DNA of 11,264 nt from Nitrososphaerota archaeon (GCA_027886785.1 JAPCJV010000025.1:1-11264), one strand, 5' to 3'. Positions 1 through 7,450 are shown, counted from the first letter of the stretch. The notes: a model not told the origin generated them from the letters alone. Translations and numbers: made by a program.

Positions 1-275
1 GCATAATTGCCGATGGTCGCGAGTGAGCCAAGATTCATCAAGATCGAAGCGTCTCCATCAAGGACAATCACTTCTTTTTTCGTAACCAGAGACAAACCCA
101 GGCCCAAAGAACTGGCTGCGCCCATGGAGCCAAGCATGTAGAAATTGCTAGGACCGTCAGAGGCGGAGTAAAGCTCCCGACTTAGGAAACCCAGGTTGGA
201 AATGAACAGTGTCTTCTGCCCTGATTTCTCGACCAATTCCCTCACGACAATACTTCGGTTGAGCGAGCCGGACAA
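1..275 (-). CDS. Sulfopyruvate/phosphonopyruvate decarboxylase beta subunit, ComE-like (C-terminus cut off)
   Basis: This is the pyrimidine/TPP-binding half of a two-subunit thiamine-diphosphate decarboxylase; the partner alpha subunit lies immediately upstream. Translating the minus strand from the TTG at 275 gives about 91 codons to the window edge. Family features seen: ISNLGFLSRELY near residues 25-36, then FYMLGSMGAASSLGLGLSL, then the Mg/TPP-binding segment LDGDASILMNLGSLATIGN. The usual GDG reads GDA here. The reading frame has a stop at 276-278, so TTG at 275 is the furthest possible start. No Shine-Dalgarno sequence precedes it, and the next candidate start (GTG, residue 11) would remove conserved sequence. 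The 14-base gap to the alpha subunit implies co-transcription. In methanogens ComE with ComD converts sulfopyruvate to sulfoacetaldehyde; phosphonopyruvate decarboxylases are close relatives, so the substrate is uncertain. Confidence 0.85.
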   Translation of the reverse strand, partial: MSGSLNRSIVVRELVEKSGQKTLFISNLGFLSRELYSASDGPSNFYMLGSMGAASSLGLGLSLVTKKEVIVLDGDASILMNLGSLATIGNY

Positions 276-289
276 TTATTCTACGTCAC

Positions 290-826
290 TTAATTCCAGA
301 GCTCGGGAAGAAGCAGCGCAGCTCCAATAGAAGGAGTTTTGAAAGTTCGTCCCGCCAGTTTTTCAATGACAGGCAGCTGCTGGGGTCGTTTGACCACTTC
401 GTATTTTGCGCCCACAAGCCCTAGCAGATCAAGGGTCGCCTTTCCCATCGGGATCTGAGCGTCGATTTTTTCATCTTCCGCAATTCCCCGAAAACCTATG
501 AGAAGAAATAATCCGATCTGATAAAGACCGGTGAGCGATAACAACGCATTGATTGAATTACCCAGGCCCGAATTTTGCATCAAAAGACATGGCCTGGCTC
601 CTCCCAAATCGGCGCCGGCGCAGAGCGCCACTCCTTCTTCTTCCCTTGTGACGGGAACGTGTGCTATCCCAGAGTAGACGTACGTTGAATCCGAGATTTC
701 CCTTAGTATTCCGGCCAAAAGGCTGCAGGGGACGCTTGCGAAAAAATTGACCTTTGCTCTTTGTAAAGAGGCTAGGATCTTAAAGTCTATAGGAGATGCA
801 TTTTCATTTTTTAGCGGTTTTCCCAT
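290..826 (-). CDS. Sulfopyruvate/phosphonopyruvate decarboxylase alpha subunit, ComD-like
   Basis: This is the TPP-enzyme subunit that pairs with the beta subunit encoded next. The start chosen (ATG at 826) gives 178 aa, the usual size for a separate ComD. Motifs: FFASVPCSLLAGIL at 28-41, the Glu-rich HVPVTREEEGVALCAGADL at about 56-74 that supplies the cofactor-activating glutamate, and LLMQNSGLGNSINAL at 81-95. An earlier in-frame ATG at 886 would add 20 residues and overlap the upstream oxidoreductase by 29 bases. That extension does not resemble the family, and neither start has a clear ribosome-binding site. The gap to the upstream gene is 31 bases with the 826 start. Whether the substrate is sulfopyruvate, phosphonopyruvate or another 3-substituted pyruvate cannot be told from sequence alone. 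Confidence 0.88.
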   Translation of the reverse strand: MGKPLKNENASPIDFKILASLQRAKVNFFASVPCSLLAGILREISDSTYVYSGIAHVPVTREEEGVALCAGADLGGARPCLLMQNSGLGNSINALLSLTGLYQIGLFLLIGFRGIAEDEKIDAQIPMGKATLDLLGLVGAKYEVVKRPQQLPVIEKLAGRTFKTPSIGAALLLPELWN

Positions 827-857
827 TTTTTTCGAGCCTACGATCCGTTTTAGGGCG

Positions 858-2465
858 TTATCCCAAAAGATGATCTTTCCGAGCATTAGCGATGAATTCA
901 GGAACTGGCCACCATGGTGTGATCCCGAGATCGCTCACTATGGCACCCGCCGCGTTGTAACCGGGAGCTGTCGTTACCATGCCACCCGGATGCGTTGAAG
1001 CTCCGGCTACGTACAGATTTTTGATCGGCGTCCTGTTTCCAGAACAGCTTTCGTGCGGCCGGAAGTATCCCACCTGCTCCGGGACATACGCACCGTGCCG
1101 GATTGAGCCATTGTGCATCTCCGGTAATTTCAATTCGGTGTAAGTGGGCGGATAGTAGAATCTCTTCAGGATCTTGATGTCACCGGGATTGTCGAGTCGA
1201 TCCAGCCAAGTCTTGATACACTCTTCAGCATAGGACTCTTTGATATCTTCCCATCGAGCCCTCCCGATGTCGAAAGGCACCTGAGTTTCCATCCTCGCTA
1301 TATGCAACCCGTTCGGTGCTTGCGTAGGATCGATCTCCGAGGTAATAGTCCAGCCCCCGGAAGGAGACGGAACCCTTCCTTCTCTGCAATCCTTCCAGTG
1401 TGCAAGAATATCATCGAGGCCGTCGTACCCCGCGAGCTGAAGCAGTGCTCCTGTCTTGCCCTCTCCGTCACTGCTTTTGTAAATTGGATGGCCTCTGATC
1501 CCTAAATGCACCATGAACATCGCCCACTCATCCCACTTCCAGTTCTTGGCTTTGGTCGCCAGACCGGGATCGACATTCGCTTCACCGACCAGATCAAGGA
1601 AGGTCTGCTGGGGATTCAGCGTCGAAGCGACGACTTTGGCAGAAATCTCTTTCTTCTCTCTCCCGGTGTCGACCCTCACCCCTTTCGCAGTCCCGTTCTC
1701 CACCATAATTTTCGTTACGAGGGTGTCTTCCATCACTTCGCCTCCGTTCACATAATACGAGCGCAACAGCGAGGAGCTCATCCTGTGACTGCCCCCGTGG
1801 TACAGTCCGGAGTTAGTCATCCTCCACAGGTAAAAGGCGAAATATTGCCCGACCCCCCTCTGATGCGGATCAGGCCCCCAGACGCACCCGGGATAAATTA
1901 GGGCAGCCTTAACCGTATCGTTTTCGATTCCATAGAAATCGAGGATTTCGAGGGGGGACAGCTCCACGATGTGGAGGAACTTTTTCCCCAGTTCAGTTTC
2001 GCGCATCAGTTGCGAGAAGGCCTCGGGAGAAGCAGGAGGAGAGTACATCCAAGGGAGAATAATTCGAGTGTTGAGCTCTACGAGATCTTCGTAAAGCCGG
2101 GTGAATCCGCTTTCATCTCCGCTGAAAAGTTTCCCCACCGCTTTGGCGGTTTTCTTCGGATCTTTGTACACCGTCAGCGAAGGACCGTTCTTTGGAGCTA
2201 TGTGTAACTGAATCTCGGGGCGGATCACTGAAGCCCCGTACTGAATTAGAAACAGGTCGTTCATCGCAGGAAGCCAGCTGTCGATCAGGGAATAGGTTGC
2301 GTGGTAGTTAAACCGGAATCCGCCGTAATCTTCTGTGATCAGGCCGCCACCCATCTCGTCTCTCCGGTCGATAATGAGACACTTTAGCCCCGCTTTCGCA
2401 AGGTACGAACCGAGGACCTCGCCGTTGGGCCCCCCTCCGATGATCACGACATCATAGTCTGTCAA
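858..2465 (-). CDS. FAD-dependent oxidoreductase, phytoene-dehydrogenase-like (second of a tandem pair)
   Basis: A 535-aa flavoprotein of the broad phytoene dehydrogenase/PYROXD2/RetSat-like group. The N-terminal Rossmann fold is clear: YDVVIIGGGPNGEVLGSYLAKAG (4-26) with the dinucleotide loop GGGPNG at 10-15, the ribose-binding acid D33, and a following MGGG. The C-terminal FAD-closing segment NLYVAGASTHPGGMVTTAPG followed by YNAAGAI lies about 25-45 residues before the end. Start is TTG at 2465: a GGAGG lies 11 bases upstream (2477-2481) and overlaps the stop codon of the preceding paralog, which suggests translational coupling. The family catalyses desaturation, saturation or isomerisation of hydrophobic substrates, or amine-type oxidations. 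The substrate is unknown. Its placement with a paralog and ComDE-like genes suggests a shared pathway, but no carotenoid or prenyl genes are visible. Confidence 0.88.
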   Translation of the reverse strand: MTDYDVVIIGGGPNGEVLGSYLAKAGLKCLIIDRRDEMGGGLITEDYGGFRFNYHATYSLIDSWLPAMNDLFLIQYGASVIRPEIQLHIAPKNGPSLTVYKDPKKTAKAVGKLFSGDESGFTRLYEDLVELNTRIILPWMYSPPASPEAFSQLMRETELGKKFLHIVELSPLEILDFYGIENDTVKAALIYPGCVWGPDPHQRGVGQYFAFYLWRMTNSGLYHGGSHRMSSSLLRSYYVNGGEVMEDTLVTKIMVENGTAKGVRVDTGREKKEISAKVVASTLNPQQTFLDLVGEANVDPGLATKAKNWKWDEWAMFMVHLGIRGHPIYKSSDGEGKTGALLQLAGYDGLDDILAHWKDCREGRVPSPSGGWTITSEIDPTQAPNGLHIARMETQVPFDIGRARWEDIKESYAEECIKTWLDRLDNPGDIKILKRFYYPPTYTELKLPEMHNGSIRHGAYVPEQVGYFRPHESCSGNRTPIKNLYVAGASTHPGGMVTTAPGYNAAGAIVSDLGITPWWPVPEFIANARKDHLLG

Positions 2466-2480
2466 AGGAATTCTTTCCTC

Positions 2481-4169
2481 CTATGCGACGCTGATCTTAG
2501 AGACGAGGTTGACGTCGTGTTCCTTCGCCCATTTCCCCGTCCACTCCAGGGATCTGTGCGACCACCACTCGGGCCGTTTCAGACCGAGATCCTGCATCAC
2601 CACGAACGCGGCGTTGTGCCCCGCTCCGATCCAGGAAAAACTGTGTGGCCACACTCCATTCGAAAGGTACAGCTTCTTTATCGGTGTGCGCGGGGCGTTG
2701 CACCCCAGAAAGGGCCGGTCGAAATAGAGCTGCCCCGGCGCCACGATCCCTCCCTGCCAGACTCCTTTGATCGCAGAGGCGTTGCGTCTCTCCACATCTA
2801 TGGGAGAGTAGGAAAACTTGTCCACGATCGTCCGCCTAAAACCGGGCGCATATTCTTCAATCCGGTCCGTACAGCGTTCCAGTACTTCATGAGTTAGATC
2901 GTCCCACGCATCCGGCCCTCCACGTTTTCTAACATTGTATGGAACATCGGCCCAGAGCTGCACACTGTGCAGACCCGGCGGTGCAGCGTGAGGATCATGC
3001 ATGCTGAAATTGAAGTTGGCTCCCAGGAACGTGATCGGATCGGGGATCTGCCCTCGCGACAATTGCGTAAAGCACTTCTCGACGTCACTGAGCGACTGCA
3101 CGCCTAAATTGAAATGCCACGATTTCTTCAAGTCAGGATCAAAATCGGATCCGATCCAGTTTGGCGAAGCCGTAGTAAGAAACCCTGCTGTGTATAGTAC
3201 TCCCCATTCATAGTCAAAACCCCTGAGCACTCGAACCACCGCCTTGTCCAGATGTTCTTCCCCGACGAGATGGAGGAAAGTCGGAACGGGAGAGAGGTTG
3301 CTGATGATTGCTTTTCTCGCGATAAGCACTTTTTCCGGATAAGAAGCGAATTTGCTCATGCGGATCCCTTTTGCTTCGCCGTCCTCGATCAAGATTTTTT
3401 CGACAGGACAGTTTTGGAATATCTTCCCGCCATGGGCAACAATGCAGCGAAATAGGGCATGCGGAATCTGATGCGATCCGCCAATAGACTGTTGAACTCC
3501 AAACGAGGAAATGAGCATGATCGCCCCGATCGGACCTATGATTTTCACGTGGGGCTCGAGCGCGACTGCGTGGGACCATCCCGCGAGCTGCGCCTTCAGA
3601 TGCTCATCCTCGAAGAGAAGATCGATTAGTTCGAAACCAGTCATTTCGAGAAAATCTTCAGGGACATGAGGGAGACTCTTCAGAGTGTCAATTGTATAAT
3701 CCCAGTTCTCCACCGAAGGTGGGGAATACACAAACCGATCGATGAGGTCCTGCCTGATTTTCACCCACTCGTTGAAGATATCTTTGAACGTGTTCGCATC
3801 CTTTTCGCTGAAACGCTGCCACTTTTTGTAAAAATTATTCGCGTCCCAGACGTCCGGCACGAATGCTTTGCCGTCGAGAAAAGGCTGTGCCCTAACATGT
3901 CGCGCGGGGTACAGATCCAGTCCGTATTTCTCCAACTCCAAATCCAGCATGCATGGACTATGGCCGACCCAAATCCCGGAAGCGTGGGGATTGTTGCGCC
4001 ACCCGGGAGTCGCAAACTCTTCCGTCGCACAGTGCGTTCCCACCTGGTCTCTCCTTTCAACGAGAGCCACTTGGAGACCGGCCTTCGCAAGGTACGCGGC
4101 CGCAGTAAGGCCATTTATCCCTCCGCCGATGACGATGACGTCAAACTCGGTGTCCAGTTTCTGTGACAT
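2481..4169 (-). CDS. FAD-dependent oxidoreductase, phytoene-dehydrogenase-like (first of a tandem pair)
   Basis: A 562-aa paralog of the downstream flavoprotein and first gene of the minus-strand operon. The N-terminus FDVIVIGGGINGLTAAAYLA (9-28) has the GGGING loop at 15-20 and the acid E38 that would bind the FAD ribose. Where the partner has MGGG, this one has VGTHCATEEF, so the second glycine pair is lost. The C-terminal region LYLSNGVWPHSFSWIGAGHN also diverges from the partner's AGASTHPGG. The two proteins share overall layout (YSPP near residue 145-150, the GGSH motif, RTPIK before the last FAD motif), consistent with an old duplication and specialisation, possibly as two subunits. ATG at 4169; GGAGG at 4185-4189 is 15 bases upstream, rather far. 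A TATA-like AATATT at 4202-4207 would put transcription start near 4178, giving a very short leader. Confidence 0.88.
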   Translation of the reverse strand: MSQKLDTEFDVIVIGGGINGLTAAAYLAKAGLQVALVERRDQVGTHCATEEFATPGWRNNPHASGIWVGHSPCMLDLELEKYGLDLYPARHVRAQPFLDGKAFVPDVWDANNFYKKWQRFSEKDANTFKDIFNEWVKIRQDLIDRFVYSPPSVENWDYTIDTLKSLPHVPEDFLEMTGFELIDLLFEDEHLKAQLAGWSHAVALEPHVKIIGPIGAIMLISSFGVQQSIGGSHQIPHALFRCIVAHGGKIFQNCPVEKILIEDGEAKGIRMSKFASYPEKVLIARKAIISNLSPVPTFLHLVGEEHLDKAVVRVLRGFDYEWGVLYTAGFLTTASPNWIGSDFDPDLKKSWHFNLGVQSLSDVEKCFTQLSRGQIPDPITFLGANFNFSMHDPHAAPPGLHSVQLWADVPYNVRKRGGPDAWDDLTHEVLERCTDRIEEYAPGFRRTIVDKFSYSPIDVERRNASAIKGVWQGGIVAPGQLYFDRPFLGCNAPRTPIKKLYLSNGVWPHSFSWIGAGHNAAFVVMQDLGLKRPEWWSHRSLEWTGKWAKEHDVNLVSKISVA

Positions 4170-4199
4170 TAACTGATCTTACGACCTCCGAGAAAAAAA

Positions 4200-4212
4200 C
4201 GAATATTTGAAA
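4200..4212. promoter_or_regulatory. TATA-like element shared by divergent genes
   Basis: The A/T-rich core CGAATATTTG contains the palindrome AATATT. On the minus strand it sits about 35 bases before the flavoprotein ATG at 4169. On the plus strand it sits about 33 bases before the ATG at 4238. Both spacings fit archaeal TATA boxes driving leaderless or very short-leader transcripts. There is no experimental support, and A/T-rich intergenic sequence makes chance matches common. Confidence 0.4.
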
Positions 4213-4237
4213 AAATTGGATGGATGGGCGTTAGAAT

Positions 4238-4384
4238 ATGAGTTTTCCTTGGATAATATTCATCCTTATTGTCCTAAATGTAATAGAGATTCTCCCGGAC
4301 GGGCTTTCCCAGGAGGATAGAAGTTTCAGCGTAATCTATTTTCCCTTCGATTTCAATCATAACCCTGAAGTTGAAAATAATTAG
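4238..4384 (+). CDS. Possible small membrane-type ORF, 48 aa
   Basis: An ATG-initiated frame of 48 codons fills the gap between the divergent flavoprotein and formyltransferase genes and overlaps the formyltransferase start by 14 bases. The N-terminus FPWIIFILIVLNVIEIL is strongly hydrophobic and could be a short membrane segment or signal. The rest is polar (PDGLSQEDRSF, then NHNPEVENN at the end). A TATA-like element about 33 bases upstream would allow leaderless expression. No family is recognised, the ORF is short enough to be chance, and part of the region may simply be the formyltransferase leader. Confidence 0.25.
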   Translation: MSFPWIIFILIVLNVIEILPDGLSQEDRSFSVIYFPFDFNHNPEVENN

Positions 4385-5297
4385 TCTCGCGAGCAGGATC
4401 TTCGGAATTCTCACTCTAACAAAGATTCTGGAGAGCCAAAAAATCGAATTGCTCGGGGTAGTACCCGGAGATGATGGAGTTTCCGACTTCGCCAAAAGCA
4501 GAGGGCTACCCATTATCACTACAAACGACATCAACTCCGAAGCTTTCATCGAGACGGTTCGAAAGCTGAAGGCGGAGCTTTTGGTCAATACGTACTTCCT
4601 TCAGAGGTACAAAGAAAAGATCCTGCAGGTGCCAAAGTACGGGGTGCTAAATGTCCATCCAAGCAAGCTTCCACTTTATCGTGGAAGGGATTGCCTACGC
4701 TGGGCCATGATCTTCGGCGAACAAGAGATCGGGGTGACAGCCCACCTCATGGATGCGGGTCTCGATACTGGGGAAATCGTCCTCCAGAGAACCTTCCCTC
4801 TGGCAATTAGTGATTATTATGATGAGGCGACGGCGAAACTCAAACAAGTGTACCCCGAAACCGTTGTTGAAGCGATTCTAAAGCTAGGCAGAGGAGAAAA
4901 AGATGGACGAAAACAGGATCCGGGAATTGAAGGATCTTACTTTCCTCATCGTACACTAGGAGATGGGCGGATTAAATGGTCTGATCCATCGCTGGATATT
5001 TACAATCTCATTAGGGCAAGCTACGAACCGGGCTTTTACTCGTACTCGCACGTAGGCGACCAGAAGGTGTACATAACCCGGGCGAATCTAGTAAGACGTC
5101 CCGACTATGAACAGGCCGCTACTGGAAAAAGTCAAATGTTTGGCAGAGTGCTCGATTACGACAAGGGCGACCCTTCAAAATCCTCGATGCTAGTAGGCAC
5201 CTTTGACGGCGTGATTAGCATTGAGAAATGCGGACCTCAAGGAAACGAAGAAGCTCCGGCGCGAGAGGTATTGAAGAGGGGAGACCATCTAACCTGA
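4371..5297 (+). CDS. Formyltransferase of the Fmt/ArnA (GART) fold
   Basis: A 308-aa enzyme expected to move a formyl group from 10-formyl-tetrahydrofolate to an amine. The N-terminus KIISLASRIFGILTLTKIL is the typical Rossmann-like start, which supports the TTG at 4371 although no ribosome-binding site is visible. Catalytic residues of the family are present: N94 and H96 in LNVHPSKLPLYRG, and D132 in HLMDAGLDTGEIVLQ. The second domain contains YFPHRTLGDGRIKWSD (190-205) and IYNLIRASYEPGFYSY (210-225), a pattern shared with Fmt and ArnA-type sugar formyltransferases. Archaea initiate with unformylated methionine, so true initiator-tRNA formylation is unlikely. A nucleotide-sugar amine or other small amine is more plausible. 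It ends 2 bases from the stop of the convergent aminotransferase. Confidence 0.85.
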   Translation: MKIISLASRIFGILTLTKILESQKIELLGVVPGDDGVSDFAKSRGLPIITTNDINSEAFIETVRKLKAELLVNTYFLQRYKEKILQVPKYGVLNVHPSKLPLYRGRDCLRWAMIFGEQEIGVTAHLMDAGLDTGEIVLQRTFPLAISDYYDEATAKLKQVYPETVVEAILKLGRGEKDGRKQDPGIEGSYFPHRTLGDGRIKWSDPSLDIYNLIRASYEPGFYSYSHVGDQKVYITRANLVRRPDYEQAATGKSQMFGRVLDYDKGDPSKSSMLVGTFDGVISIEKCGPQGNEEAPAREVLKRGDHLT

Positions 5298-5299
5298 AT

Positions 5300-6406
5300 T
5301 CATCGCATCGCTTTCAACCGCTGGCACGCAGTCTCGAGCGTCTCCATTTTCTTGGAGAACGTAAATCGGATCTTCTTTTTTCCATGAGTACTTTTGTAGA
5401 AAAATGAAGACCCCGGAACGACCGCGACCCCCACTTCCTCCACTAAATATTTCGCAAATTCTACGTCGTTCGCTTTCCTGTCGAGCTCAGAGAAATCGGA
5501 CCATATGTAGTATGCGCCCTCGGGCTTTACGCAGGCAAAGCCCATAGACTCGAGCGACTCCAAAAGCATCAGTCTCTTCGCATCATAGTCACTCCTTAGT
5601 TGCTCGTAGTACGACTCTGGAAACGAAAGCGCTGCCGCGCATGCGATCTGAAGCGGGTGAGGTGCGCCAACGGTTACGAAATCGTGCACTTTCTTTATGG
5701 CGCTGGAGAGTTCCGCGCTGGCAATTGTGTACCCGACCCTCCATCCAGTCACGCTGTACGTCTTTGAGAAACCGCTGATCGTAACAGTCCGATCTCTCAT
5801 GGAAGGAAGGCTGCCAATGCTTGTGTGCTTTGCCCCGTCGTAGAGAATGTACTCGTAGATCTCGTCGGTGAAACAAATAGTGTCGTAATCATCGCACAGA
5901 TCCGCGATCAGCTTGAGCTCTTTTTTGCTGAACACTTTCCCAGTGGGGTTCAAAGGAGTGTTTACCACGATTCCCCTGGTCTTGGAATTGAACTCTTTCT
6001 TCAATTTCTCCTCGTCGATCGCGAAATCGTTTTCCTGATCCAGCTCGAAATATCTGGGTTTCGCGCCGGAGATAATCGCATCCGGCGCGTAGTTTTCGTA
6101 GTGTGGATCAAAAACGATCAACTCTTCGCCTGGATTCAAAATGGCAAGTTGAGAGGAGACCATGGCTTCAGTGGTGCCGCACGTGACTACAATGTTCTCG
6201 TCGGGATCGGAATCGATCTTGTTGTACTGTTTTGCTTTTTTCGCGATGGCTTCTCTTAGGACGGGAGCGCCCCAGGTGACCGAGTACTGGTTGTAATCAT
6301 CGTATAGGGCTTTGGCCGCTGCATTCTTGAGTTCATCAGGACACGGAAAATCGGGAAATCCCTGAGCAAGGTTGGCTGCTTTGTGTTTTGTGGCAAGGCG
6401 GGTCAT
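5300..6406 (-). CDS. Class I/II PLP-dependent aminotransferase
   Basis: A fold-type I aminotransferase. From the ATG at 6406 it has 368 aa, with NLAQGFPDF (12-20), NQYSVTWGAPVLREAI (39-54), NPTGK (153-157), D181 in CFTDEIYEY (contact to the PLP ring nitrogen), the PLP lysine K215 in SGFSKTYSVTGWRVGY, and R347 near the end for the substrate carboxylate. The pattern is closest to kynurenine/glutamine aminotransferase and broad aspartate/aromatic types; the amino donor cannot be fixed. The frame stays open upstream to a TAG at 6473-6475 and encodes KKAEQFTESVIRE directly before the ATG, which matches the usual family N-terminus. The real protein therefore probably begins further upstream, yet no ATG, GTG or TTG exists there; CTG at 6458-6460 is the best candidate. 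It could supply an oxo acid such as sulfopyruvate to the ComDE-like decarboxylase, but this is speculative. Confidence 0.9.
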   Translation of the reverse strand: MTRLATKHKAANLAQGFPDFPCPDELKNAAAKALYDDYNQYSVTWGAPVLREAIAKKAKQYNKIDSDPDENIVVTCGTTEAMVSSQLAILNPGEELIVFDPHYENYAPDAIISGAKPRYFELDQENDFAIDEEKLKKEFNSKTRGIVVNTPLNPTGKVFSKKELKLIADLCDDYDTICFTDEIYEYILYDGAKHTSIGSLPSMRDRTVTISGFSKTYSVTGWRVGYTIASAELSSAIKKVHDFVTVGAPHPLQIACAAALSFPESYYEQLRSDYDAKRLMLLESLESMGFACVKPEGAYYIWSDFSELDRKANDVEFAKYLVEEVGVAVVPGSSFFYKSTHGKKKIRFTFSKKMETLETACQRLKAMR

Positions 6407-6493
6407 CTCGCGGATGACCGACTCTGTAAACTGCTCTGCCTTCTTCGAGACTTTGGTCAGTTTGGATCTGGACTAACTCAGTTTCAGATTGGA

Positions 6494-6502
6494 TTAAACT
6501 TA
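6494..6502 (-). promoter_or_regulatory. TATA-like box for the aminotransferase
   Basis: On the minus strand the sequence reads TAAGTTTAA. It predicts transcription start near 6471. That is only about 11 bases before the CTG at 6460 but 65 bases before the ATG at 6406, so it favours the longer, non-AUG-initiated protein. The match to a consensus is moderate. Confidence 0.35.
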
Positions 6503-6584
6503 TTCGGATACGGGCGTAGAGAACTCATCGAAGCAGATAGCTTTCGCTCACTCGATCAAGTGCGGTTCTGCTTTAAGCAACTTT

Positions 6585-6929
6585 CTAGGGCTCGTAAATT
6601 TGAGCCTCAGTACTCCTGCCGCTGCAATCCACTGGTTCTAGGTCGTAGGGGGAAAGAATGCCCAGCGAGACCAAAACAACATTCAGCGTATACTCTGACT
6701 CGACGGCCACTAAATTCTTGGGCGATCCTTCAAATTCTACTCTCCCCACATTGAACGACTGCTTCGATTGTGGAACAAGACTGATGACGTCTTCTATCTT
6801 CGGAAAGCAGATCTGAATGTACACTCCAAAAAGTAGAACCCCAGCTCCTTCCGGATTTGAGAAAACTTTTCGGGGCCGAGTGGCGAGAACTCCCGGACGA
6901 ATCGTTCCATCAAATTTCTTCCGACCCAT
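6585..6929 (-). CDS. Small hypothetical protein, 114 aa
   Basis: I do not recognise the family. The ORF extends to 7094, but an internal ATG at 6929 gives a sensible 114-aa protein, and the sequence upstream of it overlaps the nitrilase relic on the other strand. GGAG lies 7 bases before this ATG. The protein starts basic (MGRKKFDGTIRPG) and its middle alternates hydrophobic and polar stretches like beta strands (VLLFGVYIQICFP at 31-43, VGRVEFEG at 61-68, LVAVESEYTLNVVLVSLGIL at 73-92). It has no signal peptide and no membrane segment. This balanced composition makes it look like a real soluble protein rather than a shadow frame. It lies upstream of the aminotransferase on the same strand, about 125-180 bases away depending on that gene's start, so co-transcription is possible but not shown. 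Confidence 0.5.
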   Translation of the reverse strand: MGRKKFDGTIRPGVLATRPRKVFSNPEGAGVLLFGVYIQICFPKIEDVISLVPQSKQSFNVGRVEFEGSPKNLVAVESEYTLNVVLVSLGILSPYDLEPVDCSGRSTEAQIYEP

Positions 6930-6959
6930 TGAAACGCTCCGATGTCTTTTCCTATTTGA

Positions 6960-7450
6960 TTCATCCGCCGCTTTGGACACGATTTTTCGGTTTTTGAGGT
7001 AGGGAATTGTGATGCGGGAATATCGACATGCTTCTACAACCCTATGTCTGAAGTTCCTAGAATTCTCGCCCTGAAGGGAGCGGCAATTATCCAAATACTA
7101 CACGCATGGTACAACGAGGATCCTTTCGGTCTAGATTCCTCTGGGACTTATAGAGACAGAAGAAAGGAGGTTCTCGCTTTTATGCCCAGCCGAGCCTACG
7201 ACAAGGCGTTGGTCATATACGTAGACTAGATGAGAAAGGTGACGTTATCAACGTCTTATCTCAGATTCAATATCATCCTAGATCCCGTGGGAGGGATTTT
7301 AGCGAAGAGTCTCGGAAAAGAAGAGATGTTGATAGCAGAACTTTCTCCAGAGATCCTCCAGAGCGAACGAGGTAGGATGCGGTCTTTCACATGGCTGCAC
7401 ATGCTTTGATGGGAGTCAATCTGAAGGATCGCAGGGATGACCAAACTAAT
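6960..7450 (+). pseudogene. Carbon-nitrogen hydrolase (nitrilase superfamily) relic
   Basis: The plus-strand frame from 6960 encodes a piece resembling the second half of a nitrilase-superfamily enzyme: FSVFEVGNCDAGISTCFYN, where the Cys of STCF matches the catalytic nucleophile, then EVPRILALKGAAII and MPSRAYDKALVIYVD. A TAG at 7227-7229 interrupts it. The same frame continues from 7230 with FNIILDPVGGILAKSLGKEE, matching the family's C-terminal 'DP.G.vla' strand, to a TGA at 7407-7409. A shifted frame then gives VNLKDRRDDQTNL, like the usual C-terminal 'LRDRRPELY'. The N-terminal half with the catalytic Glu and Lys is missing, and a stop lies at 6957-6959. Loss of the N-terminus, a nonsense codon and a frameshift together indicate a dead gene. 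Amidase versus nitrilase specificity cannot be judged. Confidence 0.7.

Noticed and set aside
1302..2207. Several plus-strand ORFs of 67-131 codons
   Set aside because: All are antisense shadows of the second flavoprotein gene.
3666..4166. Long plus-strand ORF (166 codons) opposite the first flavoprotein gene
   Set aside because: It lies antisense to a clear FAD-binding N-terminus and its translation shows no protein-like motifs.
6383..6754. Plus-strand ORF of 123 codons
   Set aside because: Runs antisense across the aminotransferase 5' end and the small hypothetical gene; Arg/Leu/Cys-rich translation without motifs.
6817..7002. Plus-strand ORF of 61 codons as the missing N-terminal half of the nitrilase
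   Set aside because: Its translation lacks the catalytic Glu and Lys segments of the family and is antisense to the better-supported 114-aa ORF.
7227..7229. TAG in the nitrilase frame read as pyrrolysine
   Set aside because: The gene also lacks its N-terminal half and has a later frameshift, so decay explains the TAG better.
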